Below are positions 51,456 through 61,235 of a DNA stretch of 64,000 nt, piece by piece; position 1 is the stretch's first letter, and each line of letters begins with the position of its first letter. The position numbers were made by a program, and so were the translations under genes. A model generated the notes under the pieces. It was not told where the DNA came from. It saw nothing but the letters and a program-made list of their open reading frames with translations, and did no database searches. The DNA lies in assembly GCF_016861565.1 (NCBI RefSeq), contig NZ_BOLK01000007.1, positions 1 through 64,000 on the forward strand, in the 5' to 3' direction. The stretch comes from Secundilactobacillus yichangensis. Its GTDB lineage: Bacteria > Bacillota > Bacilli > Lactobacillales > Lactobacillaceae.

Positions 51456-52883
51456 ATGAATAAACAAGCAACCAAATTGGGCCTGGGTACCTTTATCGGA
51501 ATGACAATGGCCCTATGCGCGACAGTGCGTTCAATACCATCTGTGGCTGCTACCGGTTGGTCTCAGATTACCTATATGATTTTTGCAGTTTTGTTCTTTG
51601 CACTACCAGTTGCCCTGATTTCTGGGGAATTGGGAACGATGCTCCAGGCTGATGGTGGCCCTCAACTGTGGGTCAAAACAGCTCTAGGTGAAAAATGGGG
51701 GTTTGTTACTGCTTGGCTCCTGTGGGTTCAAATGTTTCCCGGAATGGTGATGGTGGCCTCAACCATTGGACCGCTGTGGGGAAACACCTTTGGCAACGTA
51801 CCGCTGGGCAACAACCACTGGTTCATTTTAGCTAATATCCTCGGCTTCTACTGGTTGATCACCGTTTTGAATTTACGGTTTGATATGGCTAAAGTCGGCG
51901 GAAACGTCGGGGTCTGGTTAGGGGTCTATATTCCTATCGTGATCATGCTGGTCATGGGGATTGCAGCACTGTTCAAGGAAGGCATTGATCCTGCCAGTTA
52001 CCTCGGAACGTTCTCAGTTTCCAAGTTAATTCCTAACCTGGGTAATTTGCAGACTCTGCAGTACTTCGCTGCTATCTCATTCATCTACACCGGGATCGAA
52101 ATGTCGTCGGTATTCATTCCGCGGCTGCATAATGCTAAGAAAACCTATACTCGCGGTATTTTCGTTGCCTTAGTTGGCTTAATTTTGATGAACATCCTGA
52201 ACGGGATCTTAGTAGCTAATGCTGTACCGAATGGTCAAATCCAATTATCAAACATCACGCAGCCAATTCTGCTATGGTGCCAGATTCTTGGTTGGCCAAC
52301 GATCATCGCCAACATCTTCAGTTTCATGGTGGTCATTGGGGTTCTGATTCAATTATCTGCCTGGGTAACCGGGCCATCCAAGACAATGACACAAGTTGCT
52401 CGGGATGGTCAGTTACCTGCCAGCTTTGGTTATCACAAGGTAAATAAGTACGGTGTCTCACGCAACGTTGTGTTAACTCAAAGTATCTGCATCTCACTGT
52501 TCGCACTACTATACGGTGTGATGAAAAACGTTAATAACGTCTTCCTGACGTTAACGAATGCAACAACCGTGATCTACGCTTTGGTTTATATTCTGATTGC
52601 CATCGCGCTGATCAAGTTACGGCAAACGCAACCTGACTTAGAACGACCATATCGATTAGGTAAAACTGGTAATGCTTTAGCTTATACAGTTTCCTACGCC
52701 TTGATTTTCGGGATTGTGGTCATTATTGCAGCAACCTTCCTAGCTTCAGATCTGCTGCAATCGATTTTCGTTATCGCAATCACGCTCATTTTGTTCATCA
52801 TCCCACTCATTATTGATCGCAATAAGAATAAGGAATGGATGATTCAAGTTCAAGCTGATTTACAATCGACGAATAACTTCTAG
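51456..52883 (+). CDS. tyrP: Tyrosine/tyramine exchanger (APC superfamily)
   Basis: 475 residues with about 12-14 hydrophobic segments, of the glutamate:GABA-antiporter-like branch (LGTFIGMTMALCATVRSIPS at the N-terminus). With the decarboxylase it exchanges tyrosine for tyramine and generates a proton-motive force and acid resistance. GGAAG precedes ATG 51456. It is co-transcribed with tdc; a terminator follows before nhaC. Confidence 0.92.
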   Translation: MNKQATKLGLGTFIGMTMALCATVRSIPSVAATGWSQITYMIFAVLFFALPVALISGELGTMLQADGGPQLWVKTALGEKWGFVTAWLLWVQMFPGMVMVASTIGPLWGNTFGNVPLGNNHWFILANILGFYWLITVLNLRFDMAKVGGNVGVWLGVYIPIVIMLVMGIAALFKEGIDPASYLGTFSVSKLIPNLGNLQTLQYFAAISFIYTGIEMSSVFIPRLHNAKKTYTRGIFVALVGLILMNILNGILVANAVPNGQIQLSNITQPILLWCQILGWPTIIANIFSFMVVIGVLIQLSAWVTGPSKTMTQVARDGQLPASFGYHKVNKYGVSRNVVLTQSICISLFALLYGVMKNVNNVFLTLTNATTVIYALVYILIAIALIKLRQTQPDLERPYRLGKTGNALAYTVSYALIFGIVVIIAATFLASDLLQSIFVIAITLILFIIPLIIDRNKNKEWMIQVQADLQSTNNF

Positions 52884-52899
52884 GTTGGCTGGAATGTCG

Positions 52900-52938
52900 A
52901 ACAGGAACTTATCTGTTGATAGGTTCCTGTTTTTATTT
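52900..52938 (+). terminator. Terminator between tyrP and nhaC
   Basis: AACAGGAACTTATC pairs with GATAGGTTCCTGTT over TGTT, followed by TTATTTT. nhaC must rely on read-through or a weak promoter. Confidence 0.85.
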
Positions 52939-52957
52939 TGAAAGAGGGCCGATGAAA

Positions 52958-54394
52958 ATGGATTCTTCTAATAAAGCAGCAAGGTTTAGTTTGGGAGAAA
53001 GCCTGGTTGTCATGTTAGCCATGTTTACGATTTTAGGCGTGATGATCATTAAATTTGATATGTCGCCGCAAATTCCTATCCTGTTTGTTTTTACGCTAGT
53101 TTTGTTCTACGGGCATTTTAAAAAGTTTTCTTGGGATGAGATTTTTGACGGCGTTTCTGAGGGAGTTACTCCTGGAATTATTCCCATCTTGATCTTTTTG
53201 ATGATTGGAATTTTAGTTGCCAGCTGGTTAAAGGCCGGCACAATTGCCGGGATGATGTTTATTGGTTTGAAGTTAATTTCAGTGCAGTTATTCTTACCAA
53301 CCGTCTTTATTATTTGTGCCATTATTGGGATTACGGTTGGGAGCTCATTTACGACCGTTTCCACTATTGGAATTGCTTTTATGGGGATTGGTCATGTACT
53401 GGGATTTGCTGCACCGGTTATTGCTGGTGCGGTAGTATCGGGCGCTTTTCTCGGCAATAATATGTCACCCTTATCGGATACATCGAATCTGACCACGGGT
53501 ATCGCAAAGGTTAACTTGTATACCCATTTAAAAAACATGAGTTTGACGGTTATTCCCGCCGCAATAATTGCACTCGGAGCTTTCACCGCGATTGGGCTTC
53601 ATTCGGCTAAGAACGCTGACTTAAGCGCGGTTAAAGCAATCTCTGCTCAATTAATGGCGACTTACCATATTTCAATACTGACATTCTTGCCAGTATTTGT
53701 GTTACTCATTTTAGCCTGGCGCAAGGTGCCGGCGATACCCACTTTACTATTAGGATCGTTAACCGCCATCGTCCTGTCGATGGTTCAGGATCGGTCATTT
53801 ACCTTCGGCCAAATTGGTGATTTATTGATGAATGGTAATCACGTTGCCAGCACCAACACAGTCATTAACCGATTGATGAGTGGTGGTGGTATCACTAACA
53901 TGCTGAGTTCCGTGGCGCTGATTATTTTGGCGCTGTCGTTGGGTGGGTTACTGATTAAATTTGGCATTATTGAAGTGCTCATTAATAGCATGAGCCGTCT
54001 AATCAGTACACCAGGTCGGCTGATACTGGCGACTTTAACCGGATCATTAGCGGTGAATCTGCTTGTAGGGGAGCAGTATTTATCAATTATTTTACCAGGC
54101 GAGACGTTTAAGAAATCTTATGATGATCTGCAGGTCGATAAAAAATATCTCTCTAGAACCCTAGCGACTGGCGGTGCTGATATCAATGCGCTGGTACCTT
54201 GGGGTGTGAGCGGCATCTTCTGTTCAGCCACTCTGGGTGTGAGTGCTTTTCAGTACATTGGCTATGCCTTTTATCCTTACTTGAATCCTTTAATGACCAT
54301 CATTCTTGGATTCACGGTAGTGACTTGGACCACTAAACGGTTTAAGAAGCGCCACACGGGTGCCAATGGAGAAACAAAAGCAGATTTTAGTTAA
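52958..54394 (+). CDS. nhaC: NhaC-family Na+/H+ antiporter
   Basis: About 479 residues with some 11-12 hydrophobic segments. The central part, FLGNNMSPLSDTSNLTTG, is an NhaC hallmark. It is the fourth gene of the tyramine cluster in lactobacilli, and may help pH or Na+ homeostasis or amino-acid exchange. GAGGG lies nine bases before ATG 52958 but only three before ATG 52952, so 52958 is slightly favoured; the frame to 52916 runs through the terminator. Confidence 0.9.
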   Translation: MDSSNKAARFSLGESLVVMLAMFTILGVMIIKFDMSPQIPILFVFTLVLFYGHFKKFSWDEIFDGVSEGVTPGIIPILIFLMIGILVASWLKAGTIAGMMFIGLKLISVQLFLPTVFIICAIIGITVGSSFTTVSTIGIAFMGIGHVLGFAAPVIAGAVVSGAFLGNNMSPLSDTSNLTTGIAKVNLYTHLKNMSLTVIPAAIIALGAFTAIGLHSAKNADLSAVKAISAQLMATYHISILTFLPVFVLLILAWRKVPAIPTLLLGSLTAIVLSMVQDRSFTFGQIGDLLMNGNHVASTNTVINRLMSGGGITNMLSSVALIILALSLGGLLIKFGIIEVLINSMSRLISTPGRLILATLTGSLAVNLLVGEQYLSIILPGETFKKSYDDLQVDKKYLSRTLATGGADINALVPWGVSGIFCSATLGVSAFQYIGYAFYPYLNPLMTIILGFTVVTWTTKRFKKRHTGANGETKADFS

Positions 54395-54410
54395 AGAGCA
54401 AGAAAAAACA

Positions 54411-54436
54411 CTTCTATATTATAGGAGTGTTTTTTA
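54411..54436. terminator. Bidirectional terminator
   Basis: AAAAAACACTTCTATA pairs with TATAGGAGTGTTTTTT in a nearly perfect stem; it serves nhaC and the opposing secreted-protein gene. Confidence 0.9.
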
Positions 54437-54461
54437 TCGTCATATTTTTATTTAGTTGAAA

Positions 54462-54977
54462 TTATAACTTTGTGTAGCCCATGCCAACAAAATTACCGTC
54501 TGAACCAACTTTATGATTCACCACGTTCATATTGACATGGTGAGATTTTTTGTTGGCTTTGTTGATAGTCCCAAGCATGGCGTTAACATTGGCCTTTTCT
54601 TGAGACGGGGTTTTCACTGCGGACAAGTGTCCACTCCAAATCCAGCCACCCATAGTTTTAGAGTCATTGGAGATGTAGTAATAGACGGCTTTTTTGCCCT
54701 GCTGGTTTTGAACTGTGGCGGACTTCGTTACTGACAAAGCCGTGGTTTGGAAGTTGCTGGCATCATAAACTTTGTTGGTGAGTTTTGCGTTACTGTAAAC
54801 ATTGCCATCCAAAGCTTGATATTGTTTAGGACGATTAACCTTAGAGTAAGAAATAACTTTAACGGGATTAGCTTCAGCAGAGGTTGACTTTGCTGGTGAG
54901 ATCAAGCTGATTCCTCCGATAAATGAACAAGTGACGATAGCTAACAGAATGCCTTTAAGTGTTTTCGACGATTTCAA
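54462..54977 (-). CDS. Secreted protein with a GW/SH3-like module
   Basis: 171 residues. A signal peptide spans about 1-34 (basic start, then ILLAIVTCSFIGGISLISPA, cut near TSA-EA). The mature part carries one module of the type common in lactobacillus surface proteins, YQALDGNVYSNAKLTNKVY to GGWIWSGHLSAV, which binds the cell wall. A Lys/Asn-rich tail follows. The start is TTG 54977, with GGAGG eight bases upstream. The partner is unknown. Confidence 0.78.
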   Translation of the reverse strand: MKSSKTLKGILLAIVTCSFIGGISLISPAKSTSAEANPVKVISYSKVNRPKQYQALDGNVYSNAKLTNKVYDASNFQTTALSVTKSATVQNQQGKKAVYYYISNDSKTMGGWIWSGHLSAVKTPSQEKANVNAMLGTINKANKKSHHVNMNVVNHKVGSDGNFVGMGYTKL

Positions 54978-55314
54978 TGTGGACCCTCCAGAGATAATTT
55001 ATTAGTTAGATTATTAACAATGTTGCAACCCTCATTATAGACCTTCATGTGAAGAAATGAATAATAAAATTTAGGCTTTTTAGCGGTTATTATTTGAAAA
55101 TTAGTATTTTATTATAGTCTTTAAATGCTATTCTTTTAGCAATACTAAGAGAATACTTATAGGATAGGTATGTAATGTTTATCTGAATTCGGAGAATACG
55201 AGCAACTTTTTCACAAGGAAAAATGTAAGATATTGCGGGTTATGTCTCAAACTTTTAGCTTAAAGATATTTAATAATCTTTTAGGATAATCGACATCTGC
55301 CTGTAGTTTCATAA

Positions 55315-55320
55315 TATAAT
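55315..55320 (+). promoter_or_regulatory. Likely -10 element of the defence island
   Basis: TATAAT at 55315-55320 with TCGACA 19 bp upstream; the -35 match is weak. The rest of the 54978-55350 gap is strongly AT-rich and shows no gene or regulatory repeat. Confidence 0.45.
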
Positions 55321-55350
55321 TACACTACTAACTATAGAGGGGCAATAAAT

Positions 55351-56826
55351 ATGTCTTTAAAGGAAACATTCGTAGGAGAATTAGAAACGATTCTAATGAA
55401 GGTTGGCGGTAAAGATCGATCTGGTCAAAAACTATTCATTACTCGTAAAAATGTAAGTGAAAACTTAAATAAAGGAGAAAAAGGTTTCGGTTTTATATCC
55501 TTTATTCGCAGTGATCAGACAGTTAGTGGTCGTTATTCAGGACTATCAGTTAAAGTTAATCCGGGAGAAAATCATTATCGAATTTCACTAGATATCGGAA
55601 ATGATGGTTTTGGAGATGATTATCAATTAGCAACATTGCCAGGAACTCGACGGCGTTTTCTTAACTTACAAAAAGACATTATTAATTATTCGAAGGCTAA
55701 TAATGCTGATATTAAGTCGTTTTGTTCCTTAGATTACGGTGATGATACGTCTAAGCGACAACTAAAGGATCTTGAAAAAGAATACAAAGAAGACGATATT
55801 GACTCTCATGCACAAGATTTATTTGTTGTATTCGTTAAAAAGCCAGGATTAAACGAAGAAGCTCAAGATCAATCTGATAATCAAGAAGATTTTTGGCTTA
55901 TTTTTAAAGCTGTTGTGGCTATTTATGCTCAATTACGACAATGGTCATCAAATAAGGGTGAGATTAAAGAAGCTGATAAATTTATTAGTGCACTCCATAA
56001 AGATCCTACTAAAACGCAAGATATGTCTGGGTATGTTCAAAGATTATTGGATCATCGTCAATACGTTGTTCTTCAAGGGGCACCCGGTACCGGAAAAACT
56101 TACTTAATGAGTGAATTAAGCAAAAATTATGAGCCCTTTTTTACTCAGTTCCATGCCGAGACAACTTACTCGGATTTTGTAGGTGGTTATAAACCTGTTA
56201 CTAATGCTGACGGACAATTAAGCTATCAATATTTTGAAGGACCGCTATTGAAAGCAATTCGTGCAGCACAGAAAGATAGTGATCACAAGGTCCTGCTGAT
56301 GATTGATGAAATTAACCGAGCTAATTTAAGTAATGTGTTGGGCGAGGCTTTCTATTTGTTTGAAAAACAAACTGGTCAGCAAAGGCGGAACGTGGAACTC
56401 GGCGATCCACAAAAACCAATTAAGATTAAAGTTCTTCCCACAAATTTATATGTAATTGCAACAATGAATACAGCTGATCGATCCTTGGCAGTTGTTGATT
56501 TTGCTTTAAGACGCCGATTTGCTTGGTATACAATGTACCCACATTCTCTTAATTCAGTTGGTCATCAAACCTTTCATTCAAAGCAGTTTGAAGCAATGGA
56601 TCGCATTTTTCAAACATATGCAACTAGTGAGGAACTGATGTTGGAGCCAGGACAAGCATATTACTTAACTGATTCAAAAAATGCAGGGGCTTTGATGAAA
56701 GATCGATTGGAATATGAACTTCTTCCGCTTATTTGTGAATACCTTGAGAATGGTTTAATGACGCAGGCCAAGGATGCCTTGAATCAATACTTTGTTGATG
56801 AATTAAATCAAACGTTGTTTATTTAG
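55351..56826 (+). CDS. mcrB: McrB-type AAA+ GTPase/ATPase of a McrBC restriction system
   Basis: 491 residues. The motor subunit of modification-dependent restriction. The C-terminal motor has Walker A LQGAPGTGKTYL (about 242-253), Walker B MIDEINRANLS, the McrB-type sensor MNTADRSLAVVD and the arginine motif ALRRRFAWY. The N-terminal half (about 1-220) is probably the DNA-recognition module and does not match a domain I can name. GAGGGG precedes ATG 55351. It is followed at 10 bp by mcrC. Together they would cleave DNA carrying methylated or modified cytosine. Confidence 0.88.
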   Translation: MSLKETFVGELETILMKVGGKDRSGQKLFITRKNVSENLNKGEKGFGFISFIRSDQTVSGRYSGLSVKVNPGENHYRISLDIGNDGFGDDYQLATLPGTRRRFLNLQKDIINYSKANNADIKSFCSLDYGDDTSKRQLKDLEKEYKEDDIDSHAQDLFVVFVKKPGLNEEAQDQSDNQEDFWLIFKAVVAIYAQLRQWSSNKGEIKEADKFISALHKDPTKTQDMSGYVQRLLDHRQYVVLQGAPGTGKTYLMSELSKNYEPFFTQFHAETTYSDFVGGYKPVTNADGQLSYQYFEGPLLKAIRAAQKDSDHKVLLMIDEINRANLSNVLGEAFYLFEKQTGQQRRNVELGDPQKPIKIKVLPTNLYVIATMNTADRSLAVVDFALRRRFAWYTMYPHSLNSVGHQTFHSKQFEAMDRIFQTYATSEELMLEPGQAYYLTDSKNAGALMKDRLEYELLPLICEYLENGLMTQAKDALNQYFVDELNQTLFI

Positions 56827-56836
56827 GAGGATTATC

Positions 56837-58189
56837 TTGGGTAAAGATTTTCATGTTTCTATAGTTGAGATTTCAACCTTTACAGACTATGTTTACCATC
56901 TCCCTAAAAGAATGATTGACCGCAGGACGCCACAAGATGATCAGGCGACCTTTATTGAGTTAAATCGAGAAGCTTTCTTGTATTTAGGTATTGACGCCCA
57001 TCAAGTAAATGGTGACTTACATCTGATAACTAATGGCTATGTTGGCGCAGTTCCATTAAGAATGCCGCAGGGTGGTAAAGGGAAAGCCATTACGGATCTA
57101 ATCATCAGGCCACGATATGGTGTTCACGAAACGAACTGTTTTGCGTGGATGAGCGAACTGGCCGATTTTGCTGGTGTTAATTTAACTCCAGAAACGGATG
57201 CTAGATTAAAATTAACCCGCTCTGAAGGTACGCCTACACCGCGATATTTAGTAGCTCAAGAGGTAATTAATCATATGGTTGCTGTTGTGAAATCACGCGG
57301 CTGGCAGATGTTTAATAACGAACATAAACAACTCGAACGACCAGTTGGTAATGTAGACTGGACTCAGTATTCTAAACAATCGGCAGATCCTCAGAAAAGA
57401 TTATTATTTCCAGCAAACGTTAATGTGATGACTCAAAACCACTCTGAATTCGAACGTGCTTTAAATGTTCTTTCTGAAGCAATTCAGATTATTAATAGTC
57501 GGTTGACACCTAACCGAGTTAAACAAAATTGCATGGAAAATGTGGCTTTCTTACAGCACCAGGTTAGTCTTAGCAGCAGTGTAAAGCATGAATTGGAACC
57601 CTTTCGCATTCAGAAGCGTGAAGGTGTGGATGTTCAGCAGTTAAAAAGAGTGCTAAATGCATTTATTCAGCAACAGTCAAAGCGAGAATATAGCTGGCGA
57701 ATTGATTTCTCGACGTTGTTTGAGCGATACGTTCAAAAATTACTTGCTCATACAGTCAATCAAGTATTCAACAACACTAGGATTGTTCATACGCTAATGC
57801 CGCATTATAGCCACCAGGTTTCTCAACTAATGCCAAGGTATCTTGAACCTGATATAATTGTTGAATTTGCTGGTCATAAGATAGTATTAGACGCTAAATA
57901 TAAATCTTACTTTTATAATCGTTTCGGTGATGATCATAAAAGTCAGCAAGAGAGAATACGGTTTGATATTCATCAAACTATTGCGTATACGAGTTTAATC
58001 GATGCTCGAATTGCAATTATTATGGCGCCAGTTGATGGTGATGAAGTTGTAGAAGAAATATCACAGTATGATCGAATTACCATTGGTGTGCTGGGGGTTC
58101 CACTGAATTGGCGACACGCTAGAAACTATGAGAATAGAATACGGATATTTTTTGAGAAAATTATTGAAGCTCACAACGAGAAGAATTAG
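56837..58189 (+). CDS. mcrC: McrC-type nuclease subunit
   Basis: 450 residues. The nuclease partner of McrB. The C-terminal PD-(D/E)xK fold is seen as PDIIVEFAG and LDAKYKSYF (about 338-356), and the N-terminal part contains GYVGAVPLRMPQG and LIIRPRYG. The start is TTG 56837, with AGGAGG seven bases upstream. Coupled to mcrB by close spacing. Cleavage needs two modified sites and McrB motor activity in characterised homologues. Confidence 0.85.
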   Translation: MGKDFHVSIVEISTFTDYVYHLPKRMIDRRTPQDDQATFIELNREAFLYLGIDAHQVNGDLHLITNGYVGAVPLRMPQGGKGKAITDLIIRPRYGVHETNCFAWMSELADFAGVNLTPETDARLKLTRSEGTPTPRYLVAQEVINHMVAVVKSRGWQMFNNEHKQLERPVGNVDWTQYSKQSADPQKRLLFPANVNVMTQNHSEFERALNVLSEAIQIINSRLTPNRVKQNCMENVAFLQHQVSLSSSVKHELEPFRIQKREGVDVQQLKRVLNAFIQQQSKREYSWRIDFSTLFERYVQKLLAHTVNQVFNNTRIVHTLMPHYSHQVSQLMPRYLEPDIIVEFAGHKIVLDAKYKSYFYNRFGDDHKSQQERIRFDIHQTIAYTSLIDARIAIIMAPVDGDEVVEEISQYDRITIGVLGVPLNWRHARNYENRIRIFFEKIIEAHNEKN

Positions 58190-58343
58190 TGGATATGCTT
58201 GGAAATTCTTTAATATATTTAATTAGTTGCATGGCCATTATTTAAACCTTAAAATTGAAGAAACGCAGTTTGAGTAAATTTAAGTGTCATCATAATTAGT
58301 TAAACGGTATATCTATAATTTAAAATCAAAGGGTTTGAGGAAA

Positions 58344-61217
58344 ATGACCAGAGAATATCAATCCGAGGCCGAACTTGAAGATCAACTTATGAAGCGATTG
58401 AATGCACTTGGTTACGAGACTATCAAGTTGCGAGACGAAAAGGCAGTTATTGCTCACTTCAGAGATGTTCTTAATGAACGTAATCGTGATCGTTTAAGAG
58501 AGAAAAAACTAACAGACACAGAATTTGCTAGAGTTTTAAATGAATTGGCTGGATCAAAGACGATTTATCAAATGGCTCAGTTATTAAGGGGTTCAGATTA
58601 TCAACCTCAAGGCAAAATTGTTATTACCCGAGATGATAATTCGGAAGTATATTTAGAATTCTTTGACGGTACAAATTTTAAGAATAATAAATTTGAAGTT
58701 GCGCATCAGATTACAGTTAATGCAAAGTACACTAATCGGTATGATGTGACTATCCTAATCAACGGTTTGCCAATTGTCCAAGTTGAATTAAAACGGCGTG
58801 GCGTGGAATTGCCACAAGCTTTCAATCAAATTATTCGCTATCGTAATGAATCTTTCCGTCAGTTGTTTAGATTTATTCAAATATTTGTCATTTCAAACGG
58901 TGAAGATACTCGGTATTTTGCTAATAATGACGGTAAATTAAATTCTAATTTCATGTTTTATTGGACGGATAAGAAGAATCATTGGTTAAATGAAATCAAT
59001 GCTTTTTCGGCTTCCTTTTTCGATCGCAAAAGACTGCATAGCTTAATTGCTCGATACACTATTTTTGATAGTGACGATCAGCGGATTTTAATTATGCGGC
59101 CATATCAAGTATACGCAGTAGAAGCAATTATTGATCGGGTGCAGAATCATCCAGGTGAGAATGGGTATATTTGGCATACTACTGGGTCCGGAAAAACAAT
59201 TACTGCTTTTAAAGCTAGTCAACTTATTGCGCAAAAAACAGATGCTAAAAAAGTTATTTTTTTGATTGATCGGTCTGACTTAGATACCCAGACAGCGGAT
59301 AATTTTAACGCCTACCTTCCTCAATTAAAGGGAGAAGACCGGGCTTTAGATCGTATTGATAGTACCAAGATGCTGGTTGAACAGCTGCAAAGTAAAAGTA
59401 ACCCGTTAATAGTTACGACAATACAAAAGCTTAATTATGCTATTCAGAATGATCGGTATAAAGACCTATTGACACCTTACCACGACGTCAAAGTGGTATT
59501 CATTGAAGATGAAGCTCATCGTAGTCAATTTGGCGAGATGAGAAAGAGTATTAATCGATGGTTTAAAAATGCTCAGCATATTGGGTTCACTGGTACGCCA
59601 ATTTTTGCGGAGAATGTTGGTCAAGATGGTCGTACAACCGAAACGCTTTATGATGAGTGCTTACATCAATATTTGATTAAAGATGCAATTAGGGATCGGA
59701 ATGTTTTAGGCTTTTCCATGCAATATTTAAATACCATTCATGGCAAAGATGTTTTTAAAGATGGGGATGAGATGGTTTCAGGTATTGATAAAAAAGAGGT
59801 TATGGAAGCTGACGATAGACTAAAGATGATTGTTCAACATATTTTATTAAACCACGGTCAGATAACCCATAATCGACATTACAATGCTATTTTAGCGGTT
59901 CCTAGTACTCGGGTAGCTTTGAAGTATTACGACCTGTTTAAGAAACTGGACCCAGAGCATCAGCTGCACGTTACAACTATCTTTACCTGGGAAGCAAATG
60001 AAAAAGATAATGAACAAAAGCAAGATAAAAAGGAAACGTTGACGTCTCGTCATGGTCTTGAAAGTGTCATTAAAGATTACAATCAAATGTTTGAAACAAA
60101 CTTCAGCACTGAAAAATTCAAAGACTATTTCAATGACGTTTCGCGACGAATGAAGCAGTTTAATTATCAGACACCAGAAAATAACATTGACATTTTAATC
60201 GTTGTTAATATGTTTTTAACGGGGTTTGATTCACCTAAATTGTCTACGCTGTACATTGATAAGAAATTGCAATGGCATAATTTAATCCAAGCATTTTCTA
60301 GAACCAATCGAATAGAATTAGACTCTAAACCATTCGGAAATATCTTAGCTTATCGAAATATGAAGCAAGATACAGATAATGCTGTGAGACTGTTTTCAGC
60401 TGGATCTTCAGAATCCCTTTTTGTTCCAAGCTATAATGAATTACAAGGGCAATTTGACGACGCTGTGAAGGAGTTGAGAGAAATCTCGCCTACTCCTCAA
60501 AGCGTAGATGGCCTTCACGACTTGGGTGATGAGGCCCTGCAAAAATTTGTGTTGGCTTTTCGAGAGATTCTTCGGATTTATAATAAAATACGCGTTTATG
60601 ATGAATTTGATTTTAGTAAAATGGTGGATTTCACCCATCAGGATATGGAGTCATACAGAAGCAAATATGCGGTTGCTTATCAAAAAATAATTGAAGGTAG
60701 AAAAGATTCTGATCCTTCATCAATACTAGATGATATTGATTTTGAGATTGAACTAATTGCTGCTGACACTATTGATGTGGGTTATATTGTGAATCTGATT
60801 CACGCGATCAATCTTAAGGATGATGATCAATGTGTGAAAGATACCCGTCGGATAAAAAAGATGCTGGTGAACGCCACTGATCCAGATTTACGATTAAAAT
60901 CGGACTTACTTCAAGCGTTCCTAGAAGAAATTGTTCCTAAGTTGGATCCGGAGGACAATGTCGGTAACGAGCTTAACCAATTCCTTATTAGGAAGCGAGA
61001 GGAATCTGTTAAGAATTTTTCTGAAGAAGTCCACCTTCCGGAAGAGGTTATTAAGAAGGAAATGGATGACATCAACTTTTACGGTGAGCACGCAAATACC
61101 AAGGCGCTTAATGATGCTTTAAATGCAAATGGATTGAAGTTCATGGAGAAACGTACAGTTAAAAACCGAGTTAAAACGTTTGTCACTAAAGCATTGAAAA
61201 AATTCGTGTTGTCATAG
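58344..61217 (+). CDS. hsdR: Type I restriction endonuclease, R subunit
   Basis: 957 residues from ATG 58344; GAGG at 58336-58339 precedes it, and the frame extends only three codons further to a TTG. The N-terminal nuclease domain has VQVELKRRG (Glu and Lys of PD-ExK). Helicase motif I is WHTTGSGKT (about 275-283), motif II VVFIEDEAHRS, motif III GFTGTP, and later motifs around NMFLTGFDSPKLSTLY and QAFSRTNR. Translocates and cuts unmodified DNA. Followed by hsdM after 18 bases. Confidence 0.95.
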   Translation: MTREYQSEAELEDQLMKRLNALGYETIKLRDEKAVIAHFRDVLNERNRDRLREKKLTDTEFARVLNELAGSKTIYQMAQLLRGSDYQPQGKIVITRDDNSEVYLEFFDGTNFKNNKFEVAHQITVNAKYTNRYDVTILINGLPIVQVELKRRGVELPQAFNQIIRYRNESFRQLFRFIQIFVISNGEDTRYFANNDGKLNSNFMFYWTDKKNHWLNEINAFSASFFDRKRLHSLIARYTIFDSDDQRILIMRPYQVYAVEAIIDRVQNHPGENGYIWHTTGSGKTITAFKASQLIAQKTDAKKVIFLIDRSDLDTQTADNFNAYLPQLKGEDRALDRIDSTKMLVEQLQSKSNPLIVTTIQKLNYAIQNDRYKDLLTPYHDVKVVFIEDEAHRSQFGEMRKSINRWFKNAQHIGFTGTPIFAENVGQDGRTTETLYDECLHQYLIKDAIRDRNVLGFSMQYLNTIHGKDVFKDGDEMVSGIDKKEVMEADDRLKMIVQHILLNHGQITHNRHYNAILAVPSTRVALKYYDLFKKLDPEHQLHVTTIFTWEANEKDNEQKQDKKETLTSRHGLESVIKDYNQMFETNFSTEKFKDYFNDVSRRMKQFNYQTPENNIDILIVVNMFLTGFDSPKLSTLYIDKKLQWHNLIQAFSRTNRIELDSKPFGNILAYRNMKQDTDNAVRLFSAGSSESLFVPSYNELQGQFDDAVKELREISPTPQSVDGLHDLGDEALQKFVLAFREILRIYNKIRVYDEFDFSKMVDFTHQDMESYRSKYAVAYQKIIEGRKDSDPSSILDDIDFEIELIAADTIDVGYIVNLIHAINLKDDDQCVKDTRRIKKMLVNATDPDLRLKSDLLQAFLEEIVPKLDPEDNVGNELNQFLIRKREESVKNFSEEVHLPEEVIKKEMDDINFYGEHANTKALNDALNANGLKFMEKRTVKNRVKTFVTKALKKFVLS

Positions 61218-61235
61218 AATAGGAGAATTATCTTA